Shown here: one piece after another, positions 1 to 7,332 of the stretch
Layout of the letters: each line of letters begins with the position of its first letter
Position numbering within the stretch: position 1 is the first letter of the stretch
NCBI GenBank assembly: GCA_963169195.1
Contig: CAUJDN010000035.1
Span: 124,001-188,000 of the forward strand
DNA length: 64,000 nt
From: Acidobacteriota bacterium
GTDB taxonomy: Bacteria > Acidobacteriota > Vicinamibacteria > Vicinamibacterales > UBA2999
Direction of reading: 5' to 3'
Notes under the pieces: model-generated
What the model was told of the DNA's origin: nothing
The model's database searches: none
Seen by the model: the letters and a program-made list of their open reading frames with translations, nothing else
Position numbers and translations under genes: made by a program

Positions 1-2906
1 GGACCGGCGAGGGCGCGGCGATTGGCGCCGGCCAGGGCGAGGCCGGAGAGGCGCAGCGGGTTCTCGACGGGTCTGGTGCCGGACAGCCCGCCGACGCCGC
101 GCGTGCCCGCGCCTCCCGATTCAGGCAGACAGGAGCCATCGAGGAAGAAGCCGTGGGTCGCCAGGTGCAGCACGCGGTGGTTGTGCGCCTGCTGCTTGAA
201 CGCCTGCTCGCTGGCCTCGCGTCCGACGAGCGTGCGCGCGGCGCCAAGCGTGGTTGGCCACAGCCGCGAGACTTCCTGCGCTTCCTGGAGGGTCCCGGCC
301 AGGGGCTCGAAACTCAGGGTCCGCAGGCTTCCGCAGGGTGTCCGTCCGCTCCGCATGGCGACGTCGTCCCCAGCGCCGACGGGGGAGGTGGCGGTCGACG
401 AGCGGGCGATGGGATTGTCGTCGAAGCCGGGTCCACCAAGCGCCAGGATGCCAGATGAGAGCTGCCTGGGGCCGTCGATCATCGACACGAGATCCCGCTC
501 GGCGGTCAGGTAATGAAGCGGTGCGGACTGCTCGAGGACGTACGAGGTCCGGCCGATCGGCAGCCCGTCGAACGTCACCAGACCGAGCGCGCCGTCGGGA
601 ACCACGAACACGCGGCTGGCGCCGCGGAGGGAGCGGGCAAGGCGGTCCCAGACAGCGCCGCGCAATCGCCCGCCGGCATCGCGGTACGACTGCTCGGCAG
701 CCGCATGCGACCCTTCCAACAGCCGCGTTCGTCCGGCGGCCTCGCCGCGCCACTCGGCGATGAGTCGTTCGATCTCGCTCACGGGCCCGAGCCTGACGAG
801 CGCCACGTCTTTCGAGCCGGCCCGCAGAACAAAGGCCGCAAACGAGGGAACCGGCTGAGGCGGCGCGGCCGGTCCGCCCGCTGGTCGCTCGTGGCGCGCA
901 TACTGCACGAACGACACGAGGGCGGAGCCCTCCGGCAGTGCGGCCCGGACGGCGTCGAGACCCGCCGGGGACCGGGCCATTTCGGCGCGGGCCTCGAGGC
1001 TCTGGGAGGCGAGACTGCGTTCGGCTTCTTCCATGTCGCGACGAGCTTCGTCGAACTGATCCCGCGCAACGGCCCCCTCCAGGCTCCGGACGAGGACGTT
1101 GGCAAAGCGCTGGCGGGCGCGTCTGGTTCGCATCTGAAGATCGGCCAGCCTCGGTTCGACCGGACCGTCCAGCCGTCCCCGGGCTGCCAGCTCGTCGAGG
1201 ACGACGCCACGCGACTGGATCACCAGGTCAAGCACCCGTGCGACGTCCTCCGGCGCCCCCATCGCGGCGGCCGTCAACGCGACGTCCATTCCCCGCGGCC
1301 GTCTCGAGGCGAACGCCAGCGCCTGACGCTCCGGCAGGTACCGCACGGTGAATCGGAGGTGCTCCAGGCTTGTGCGCTCTGCCTCGATCGACGTGGCCAG
1401 AGCCGAGTGGAATCGGCCGCTGGCGAGATCGACCCCGGCGAGCGTGGCCTTGGATTGGGCGATGAGCGGATGCGCGGGTCCGAACAGGCGCTCGTAGTCC
1501 GAGAGGGCTGCGCCGACGTTGGCGCGCGCCAGAGCCCAGTGCCCTCGCCGCGCTTCGAGGCTTCCGAGCGAGTACAGTCCCTTCGCCACCAGCACTCGAT
1601 CGTCGGTGCGCCGACTCACGGCGACGGAGTCGGCGAAGTACCGGTACGCGCGATCGGGCTGGTCCATGAGCTCGAACGTCTCACCGAGGCCACTCAGCGC
1701 CTCCGCCTCGAGCCACTTCTCGTTCAGTCCGTTCACCAGATCCAATGCGCGTCGAAATGACCGTTGTGCCGACACAGCCGATCGGCGTGACAGGTGTGCC
1801 GCCCCGATGTATTTCAGTGTCCACGCCTGCCAACGGGGATTCTCCAGCTCCACAGCCAGCTTGAATGCCCGCTCGAACCAGGCAATCGCTGCGGCCTCAT
1901 CGCCAGAAGCGAGGTGCGCGTTCCCGACGGCGGTCAGCATGTCCATCGCGAAGACCTTCTGCCCGGACGCCTGGGCGAACTGCAGGGCCTTCTGAAAGTA
2001 CGCCAGCGCCCGAGGGTAGTCCGACAGGAACTGATGGATCGTGGCCAGACCAGCAAGGCACGAACCCTGCCATACTGCGTCTCCGATGGGCTCAAGCAGT
2101 TCCAGCGCCTGCTGATACTTGTCGAGCGACACTTGGTACTCGCCTCGTCGTTCGAGGAGACGCGCATCGGCGACGAGGGTGATGGCGAGACCGCGCCGAT
2201 CCCCAATCCCCTCCCAGATCGAGCGGGCACCATCGAAGGCCTGACGCGCCTCGTCGAATCGGCGCAGGTCGGAGTAGAGATAGCCCTGTGACAGGCGCGC
2301 CTGCGCAACGCCGGAGAGGTTCCCGACGCGGGCCCAGGCGGCTTCAGCGTCTCGCTGCATGGCAAGGGCGGGCTCCAGGTTGCCGCCGCGGCTGTAGATG
2401 ACCTCGCCCAGGCACGCCAGGGCCTTGGCTTCCCCGCGCAGGCCTGCCAGCATGCGCGCCTCAATCAGGGCCTTTTGGCATCGATCCTCCGCTCGCTCCA
2501 GCGTCGCGGCCCGATCCCCGATCCAGGCCTCGGCGAACCCGAGATCAGCGCTGATCTCGGCCTCGAGCAAGCGGTCCTGCGCCCGCTCCGCCAGCATCAG
2601 CGCATCGGCGAGCGCACCCATTGAGTCACCGAGGAGGCCCAGCTGGTGGTAGGTCGCTCCGAGGCCCTGCGCCGCGCGCGCGGCATCGCGCGGATTACCG
2701 GCCTGCCATGCCGCCCGCGCCCCACGATAGAGGGCGACGGCTCGCTCGGCCGCCGGCTTCTCGTACTGCACCCGAAGTGACTCGGCCTCGGCAAGAACGT
2801 CGTGAGACGCGCCGCGAGCGCAGTGGCTCGACTCGAGGACCCCGAGAATCAACACCGCGGCGAGGGCGTGTACGGTTCTCACGTTCAGAGTGCAGGCGGC
2901 CTGCAT
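1..2906 (-). CDS. TPR-CHAT caspase-like protease, partial (3' end beyond left edge)
   Basis: Read on the minus strand from an ATG at 2906, with a GTG in the same frame at 2882; the frame stays open to base 1. The N-terminus is a hydrophobic signal-like stretch (VHALAAVLILGVL). About 500 residues of helical TPR repeats follow, with recurrent A-x2-Y/F-x4-A patterns such as DYPRALAYFQKAL. The last third is a CHAT domain, recognised by VVPDGALGLVTFDGLP, HLATHGFF (likely catalytic His, near base 165) and NPLRLSGLALAGAN. The window ends before the family's SAC-x-TG segment, so the catalytic Cys cannot be checked. CHAT proteins are clan CD cysteine peptidases related to separase and caspases. The gene starts 46 nt after the stop of the C11 peptidase gene on the same strand, so they are probably co-transcribed. 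Substrate is unknown. Confidence 0.88.
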   Translation of the reverse strand, partial: MQAACTLNVRTVHALAAVLILGVLESSHCARGASHDVLAEAESLRVQYEKPAAERAVALYRGARAAWQAGNPRDAARAAQGLGATYHQLGLLGDSMGALADALMLAERAQDRLLEAEISADLGFAEAWIGDRAATLERAEDRCQKALIEARMLAGLRGEAKALACLGEVIYSRGGNLEPALAMQRDAEAAWARVGNLSGVAQARLSQGYLYSDLRRFDEARQAFDGARSIWEGIGDRRGLAITLVADARLLERRGEYQVSLDKYQQALELLEPIGDAVWQGSCLAGLATIHQFLSDYPRALAYFQKALQFAQASGQKVFAMDMLTAVGNAHLASGDEAAAIAWFERAFKLAVELENPRWQAWTLKYIGAAHLSRRSAVSAQRSFRRALDLVNGLNEKWLEAEALSGLGETFELMDQPDRAYRYFADSVAVSRRTDDRVLVAKGLYSLGSLEARRGHWALARANVGAALSDYERLFGPAHPLIAQSKATLAGVDLASGRFHSALATSIEAERTSLEHLRFTVRYLPERQALAFASRRPRGMDVALTAAAMGAPEDVARVLDLVIQSRGVVLDELAARGRLDGPVEPRLADLQMRTRRARQRFANVLVRSLEGAVARDQFDEARRDMEEAERSLASQSLEARAEMARSPAGLDAVRAALPEGSALVSFVQYARHERPAGGPAAPPQPVPSFAAFVLRAGSKDVALVRLGPVSEIERLIAEWRGEAAGRTRLLEGSHAAAEQSYRDAGGRLRGAVWDRLARSLRGASRVFVVPDGALGLVTFDGLPIGRTSYVLEQSAPLHYLTAERDLVSMIDGPRQLSSGILALGGPGFDDNPIARSSTATSPVGAGDDVAMRSGRTPCGSLRTLSFEPLAGTLQEAQEVSRLWPTTLGAARTLVGREASEQAFKQQAHNHRVLHLATHGFFLDGSCLPESGGAGTRGVGGLSGTRPVENPLRLSGLALAGANRRALAG

Positions 2907-2952
2907 GGGCCGGCGATGACTTCTCGCGGCTCCACTCGAATGGACGCGCCGT

Positions 2953-4653
2953 TCAGCGATGCCGCCTGAACCTCCCGTTCTCGAGGACGTAGGTCTTGCC
3001 TTGGTCCCGGTGCAGCACGGCACCGACAAGCGGGGGGAGGTTCTTGACCTCGAGTTCGCGCGAGGCGCCACCGCGCATGGCGTTGCCCCCAAACTTGCTG
3101 TGCGGTCCGAACTTGCTGTGCGGCCCGAACTTGCTGCGCGGCCCGAACTTGCTGCGCGGCCCGATCGTCTTCGCATCGAAGCCGCCCCGATTGAGATACT
3201 GCGCAAGCTCGGAGATGAAGTCTCTCGGCTCGATGTCCTTCTCCAAGACCTTGTCGACGGCCCGCTCTAACGCCTTTCTTCCAGCTCGCTTGGTGGCCAC
3301 TTCGAAGCCCGCCCCGAAGGCCTCTACCGCCTTCTGGAAAAGGGAGTCCCGCAAGTCCTTGGGATACCTTGGGCAGAACGTCCGCTTGTTCGGGTGCAAC
3401 CGTGCGGATTCGAGCCCGAACCCCTTCCTCGGGTACCGCTGTGTCAGCCTGATGTGCTTTCTCAAGAACTTGGTCCAGCTGGTGTTGAGGTCGGACGGGA
3501 AGTCGAGGTTGGTGTACTGCGGCGACACCACGGCCCACGGGAAATAGACGGATAGCCCGTACGCGTGCTGGCACGAGAAGCCGCTGCAGCCAGCACTGAT
3601 CACGACGTGCTCGTCCAGCGCCTCCATGGTCTCCGTGGCCGCCTCGACGACCCCAGGGTGCTTCCGCGCCGTTCGCTTCAGCTGGCTGCAGAAATCACGC
3701 AGGTCGACGAACTGGTCGAACTTGAAGGTCTGGGCGAACCAGTGCGCCAGCAGAACCTGTTGCTGGCCGGACCGGTCCAACTTGTACAGCGCCGTTGCCA
3801 GTCTCTTCAACGGCGCCGTGAGTCGGCCCATCCTGTTGAGAGCAATGGCGGACAGATCGACGGACCGCCCGGCCGCACGATCGTAATCCGCGTAGTTGAG
3901 GACGTACTGCTCGACGATGAGCGTGGCCAGTTCCTCAGGCTCCAGCGGAGCGCGCTTCCTTGCGACCGCCAGTCGGCCCGCCGTCAGGAGTCTACGGTAG
4001 GGCCATCCCAGCTCCGGCTCGAACCCCTCCGCGCCGACAAGGATTTCCGCCGAGTCACGCAGAGCATAGGCGATCTCTCCCATGGCCATGAAGCACGCGT
4101 CCAGGCCCAGGATGTCGATCTTCTTCTTCTGGCCCCTGCGGCGCCGGGCCCTCTTGGCGATGTGCGCATTCGCCAAGTTAATCGCTTCGACGAGCTCCGG
4201 GATTGTGAGCGAGTCCGTGGAACCATCGTCCTGCAGGAAGAAGTCGTCCGTGACGCCACTTCCGTGACCCGAGAGCACGAGGAGGTATCGCATCTGGCGA
4301 CCGGGGTCGTGTTCATCCACGGCCCAGGTGATGAAATCGACCAGGCTCCCGACGCTCCCCGTGCTCTGGTCGGGAAGGCTCGACACCCGGTAGTCCTCCA
4401 GTTGGACCGCCGCCCCCTGCGGCCGTTGGACCTGCGTCGACATGTCGAACCTGCCGGTCGCCAGACCATCACCCTGGGGATCCAGTTGTGCGACGACGAC
4501 GTCGCCAGGGTAGGGCACGCCGTCGACTCGCGTGACCTCCTGCAGGGCGAGCACCATGTCCTCGGTGAGGTTGTTGTCGCCCGCCAGGTACAGCATCACC
4601 AGCCAGCCGTCCTTCGGCCGACCTACGGGCTTCGCCGGAACCTTCTTCGCCAT
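2953..4653 (-). CDS. Clostripain-family (C11) cysteine peptidase with C-terminal hexapeptide repeats
   Basis: A protein of 566 residues. The start MAKKVPAKPVG is chosen because GAGGAG lies 7 nt upstream; the frame is open 27 codons further. Clan CD features are clear: the first strand WLVMLYLAGDNNL (17-29), the catalytic-type His in LLVLSGHGSG (His130) and the catalytic-type Cys in ILGLDACFMAMGEIAYAL (Cys187). A strongly basic stretch, RARRRRGQKKK (168-178), sits just before the Cys strand, where clostripain-type enzymes are often self-cleaved; that role is inferred. Near the C-terminus are four copies of a six-residue unit GP(R/H)SKF. No signal peptide is seen, so it is probably cytoplasmic. 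It is the first gene of an operon with the TPR-CHAT gene and is divergent from the sigma/kinase pair. Confidence 0.87.
   Translation of the reverse strand: MAKKVPAKPVGRPKDGWLVMLYLAGDNNLTEDMVLALQEVTRVDGVPYPGDVVVAQLDPQGDGLATGRFDMSTQVQRPQGAAVQLEDYRVSSLPDQSTGSVGSLVDFITWAVDEHDPGRQMRYLLVLSGHGSGVTDDFFLQDDGSTDSLTIPELVEAINLANAHIAKRARRRRGQKKKIDILGLDACFMAMGEIAYALRDSAEILVGAEGFEPELGWPYRRLLTAGRLAVARKRAPLEPEELATLIVEQYVLNYADYDRAAGRSVDLSAIALNRMGRLTAPLKRLATALYKLDRSGQQQVLLAHWFAQTFKFDQFVDLRDFCSQLKRTARKHPGVVEAATETMEALDEHVVISAGCSGFSCQHAYGLSVYFPWAVVSPQYTNLDFPSDLNTSWTKFLRKHIRLTQRYPRKGFGLESARLHPNKRTFCPRYPKDLRDSLFQKAVEAFGAGFEVATKRAGRKALERAVDKVLEKDIEPRDFISELAQYLNRGGFDAKTIGPRSKFGPRSKFGPHSKFGPHSKFGGNAMRGGASRELEVKNLPPLVGAVLHRDQGKTYVLENGRFRRHR
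3091..3162 (-). repeat. Four 18-bp tandem repeats inside the C11 peptidase gene
   Basis: Four in-frame 18-bp units (3091-3108, 3109-3126, 3127-3144, 3145-3162) encode GPRSKF, GPRSKF, GPHSKF and GPHSKF on the minus strand. Units differ at one or two positions only, which suggests recent slippage or duplication. Copy-number change would keep the reading frame. Confidence 0.93.
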
Positions 4654-4749
4654 GCGATGACTCCTCGGGGCATCCGGGGTTCGCTGCCTGCGAGCGTCGA
4701 CGAACCGGGCCGGACAGCGGTCGTCCGGCAACAAGCGGCGAGGCCCCGC

Positions 4750-4755
4750 AGTCTA
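4750..4755 (-). promoter_or_regulatory. Putative -10 hexamer TAGACT for the C11/CHAT operon
   Basis: TAGACT on the minus strand, 96 nt before the C11 start codon, in the context GGGCTAGACTGCGG. The same hexamer precedes several other genes in the window. No convincing -35 is visible. Confidence 0.4.
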
Positions 4756-4924
4756 GCCCAGCCGACGGCCGCCCTCAACCGGCACGATCATGCGCCTCGT
4801 CAGTCGTCAACACCGCTGCACCCGTTCGGGCGCTTACCCTGTTCGACGGACCGACCTCGGACGTTTCTCACAGGTAAGGCGTATGATTGGCACCGCGACA
4901 GTCGCGCTCGGCGGCCTGCCCCTG

Positions 4925-5545
4925 ATGGACGATGCCGACCACCGCCCGGCCCCCCGGCCGGTCGAACCGCCCGACGCCGTGGCCACGCTGGACCTGGTCC
5001 TGAAGGCCAGGGGCGGCGAGCAGGACGCGTGCGACGAGCTGTTCGCCCGTTACGAGGCCCGTCTGCGCCGGTGGGCACACGGCCGCCTCCCACCCGCCGC
5101 CCGGGGCGCCCTCGAGACCCAGGACCTCGTCCAGGAAACCCTCGTCCGCGTCTTCCGGCAACTGCCCAGCTTCGACCCGCGCCACCCCCGCGCCTTTCGC
5201 GACTACGTCTGGACGACGCTCTGGAACGCGATTCGCGACATCGCCCGCAAGTACAAGCGGCGCGGCCCCACCGGCCCGCTCGACACCGACGTGGCCGCCA
5301 ACGGCCCGTCGCCCCTCGAAGAGGCGATGGGCCGCGAGGCGTTCGCCCGCTACGACGCCGCCATGGATCGCCTGCGCCCCGAGGACCGCGAGGCCATCGT
5401 GGCCCGCGTCGAGATGGGCTTGTCGCACGTGGAAGTGGCCGCCGCGCTCGGCAAGTCGAGCGCCGCCGCCGCGCACATGGCCGTGAGCCGCGCCCTGATG
5501 CGGCTGGCTGAGGAGATGGCCCATGACCGCAAGCCCAGACGCTGA
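4925..5545 (+). CDS. ECF-type RNA polymerase sigma factor paired with a Ser/Thr kinase
   Basis: A sigma-70 family protein with region 2 (DELFARYEARLRRWAHGRL, then ALETQDLVQETLVRVFRQL) and region 4 (RLRPEDREAIVARVEMGLSHVEVAAALGKSSAAAAHMAVSRAL, ending in a helix-turn-helix). The start is uncertain. ATG 4925 is preferred because the possible -10 TATGAT (4882-4887) overlaps the earlier ATG at 4883, which has a weak AAGG upstream. The 3' end overlaps the kinase gene by 23 nt, so the two are translated together. In Acidobacteriota and Planctomycetes, sigma factors of this type often sit next to transmembrane kinases. Control of sigma activity by the kinase is inferred. Confidence 0.87.
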   Translation: MDDADHRPAPRPVEPPDAVATLDLVLKARGGEQDACDELFARYEARLRRWAHGRLPPAARGALETQDLVQETLVRVFRQLPSFDPRHPRAFRDYVWTTLWNAIRDIARKYKRRGPTGPLDTDVAANGPSPLEEAMGREAFARYDAAMDRLRPEDREAIVARVEMGLSHVEVAAALGKSSAAAAHMAVSRALMRLAEEMAHDRKPRR

Positions 5546-7247
5546 GGACCCACGCCTGCTCTCGGTGGCCTCGACGATTGCCAGAGGCCACCCCGTGGAC
5601 TGGAGCACGGTGCCCACCGATCCCGAGACCACGACCATCCTCGAGGAGCTGCGCCAGATCGAAGGGGTCTGCCAGGCGAGCTCGCCGGTCCCCGACGCCT
5701 GGGGGCCCTTCGAGATCACGGGGGAGCTCGGGCACGGATCGTACGGAACGGTCTACAGCGCGATGGACCACGACCTGGGCCTCGAGATTGCCCTCAAGGT
5801 GATCCGCCCCGGCCGGGATGGCGAGGACCACGACATCCGGCGCGCCCTCAACGAGGCGCGGCTGCTCGCGCAGATCAACCACGCGAACGTCGTCCGCGTG
5901 TACTCGGCGGAGCGGATCGGCCGGGAGGTGGGCATCGCCATGGAGCTCGTCCGGGGCCGGACGCTCCACTGGCTCGTGCGCGCCCATGGCCCGTTCAGCG
6001 CCAGCGAGACGATCCTGATTGGCCAGGAGCTGTGCCGCGCGGTCGCGGCGGTGCATGGCGCACGCCTGCTGCACGGCGACATCAAGGCCAACAACGTGAT
6101 GCGCGCCCACGGCGGGCGCACCGTGCTGATGGACTTCGGGGCCGGGCACGACCTCAAGTCGTCGCCGGAGCGCGCGCACCGGCGGGCGGCCGGCACGCCG
6201 ATCTACCTCGCGCCGGAGGTGCTGGCGGGCGCACCGCGCACGACCGCATCGGACATCTACAGCCTCGGCATCCTCCTCTTCCACCTGGCCACGGGGACCT
6301 ATCCCGTGAACGGCCACACGCGCGACGACATCGAGCGGCAGCACGAGGCCCACGCGCCGCGCCGGCTGCTCCGCGACGTCCGGCCCGACCTGCCGGAGGC
6401 GTTCATTCGCGTCGTGGAGCGCGCGTCGGCCGAACGCCCGGAGGATCGCTACCAGACGGCAGGCGAGCTCGAGACGGCCCTTCACCGCATGAGCCAGGAC
6501 GATGTCGTGCCCGATCCGGTCCCCACGCCGCTCCGGCGCTGGGCGCTCCCGCTGGCGGCAGCCCTCGTCATGGCGGCCGGGGCGGGCTACCATTGGTGGC
6601 CCTCGTCCCCAGGTGCGGTGCCTGCCCCCACCTCGGCGGCCGCGGTCACGCCCCCACCCCCGGCCGTTGGCGCGGACAGCTACGACGTGGAGGCCGCGTT
6701 CTACCGGCACCAGGGCGGGAAGGCCGTTCGCCTGCAGTCGGGCGCGCGGATTGCGCCCGGGGATGAGCTCTCCTTCGAAATCCAGAGCTCGGTCCCCACC
6801 TACGTCTACGTCGTGAACGAAGACGATCGCGGCGAGGCGTACCTGCTGTTCCCGCTGCCGGGCCAGCAGCTCGCCAACCCGCTGCCGCCCGGCGCGCGGC
6901 ACGCGATCCCAGGCGTCGTCAACGGCGAGCGGATCAACTGGCAGGTGTCGAGCGCGGGCGGCCGGGAGCACTTCGTCGTCTTCGCGAGCCCGGAGCCTCC
7001 ATCGCCGGCGTTCGAGCGCATGTTCCAGTCGCTCCCGCAACCGACGCCGGGCGCGGCCCCCGCGCCGCAGCCGCTGCCGGGTGAGCTGGCCACCGCCCTG
7101 CGCGGCGTGGGCGGATTGAAGAAGGCGCCGGCCCGTCCGGCTGGCGAGCTCATGAGCCACGCGTTCACGGCGCCGCTGCCCGACACGCGCGAGACGGCGC
7201 GGGGCGTGTGGGTGCGCCAGCTGACGCTCGAGAACCCGGGGAAGTGA
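5523..7247 (+). CDS. Transmembrane Ser/Thr protein kinase with DUF4384 domain
   Basis: 574 residues. The kinase domain (about 62-335) has the glycine loop GELGHGSYGTVY (67-78), Lys92 in ALKVI, the catalytic loop HGDIKANN (184-191, Asp186), DFG (204-206) and APEV. The catalytic loop reads HGD instead of HRD, so it is of the non-RD type. A single membrane segment follows (WALPLAAALVMAAGAGYHWW, about 340-358). The C-terminal part (about 390-500) matches the DUF4384 pattern (LQSGARIAPGDELSFEIQSSVPTYVYVVNEDDRGEAYLLFP), probably outside the cytoplasm. DUF4384 is commonly attached to caspase-like C14 peptidases, which is notable because two clan CD peptidases lie next door. The ATG lies inside the sigma gene. 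Confidence 0.92.
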   Translation: MTASPDAEDPRLLSVASTIARGHPVDWSTVPTDPETTTILEELRQIEGVCQASSPVPDAWGPFEITGELGHGSYGTVYSAMDHDLGLEIALKVIRPGRDGEDHDIRRALNEARLLAQINHANVVRVYSAERIGREVGIAMELVRGRTLHWLVRAHGPFSASETILIGQELCRAVAAVHGARLLHGDIKANNVMRAHGGRTVLMDFGAGHDLKSSPERAHRRAAGTPIYLAPEVLAGAPRTTASDIYSLGILLFHLATGTYPVNGHTRDDIERQHEAHAPRRLLRDVRPDLPEAFIRVVERASAERPEDRYQTAGELETALHRMSQDDVVPDPVPTPLRRWALPLAAALVMAAGAGYHWWPSSPGAVPAPTSAAAVTPPPPAVGADSYDVEAAFYRHQGGKAVRLQSGARIAPGDELSFEIQSSVPTYVYVVNEDDRGEAYLLFPLPGQQLANPLPPGARHAIPGVVNGERINWQVSSAGGREHFVVFASPEPPSPAFERMFQSLPQPTPGAAPAPQPLPGELATALRGVGGLKKAPARPAGELMSHAFTAPLPDTRETARGVWVRQLTLENPGK

Positions 7248-7320
7248 GCGGCTGACGGCGCGCGACCTCCCCCGGGGTGCGGCGGGCCGTTTGTTGACAA
7301 TCGGTGACAGCGGGCCCGCA

Positions 7321-7326
7321 CATAAT
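7321..7326 (+). promoter_or_regulatory. Putative -10 (CATAAT), leaderless geometry
   Basis: CATAAT ends 6 nt before ATG 7333. No Shine-Dalgarno fits in the gap. A TTGACA at 7293-7298 is too far (21 nt) to be a standard -35. Confidence 0.4.
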
Positions 7327-7332
7327 GGCGCC

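Noticed and set aside
513-1760. Open plus-strand frame of 415 codons over the CHAT gene
   Set aside because: No recognisable domain; the minus strand reads a coherent TPR-CHAT protein throughout.
3091-3162. The four 18-bp repeats as a CRISPR or intergenic satellite
   Set aside because: They are in frame inside the C11 gene, contiguous without spacers, and encode a regular hexapeptide.
4790-4924. Longer N-terminus for the ECF sigma factor
   Set aside because: The extra residues are Arg-rich and unlike the family, and a -10-like TATGAT lies at 4882-4887, inside the extension.
7293-7326. TTGACA as a -35 for the propeller gene
   Set aside because: It lies 21 nt from CATAAT, too far for a standard promoter; left out as a called element.
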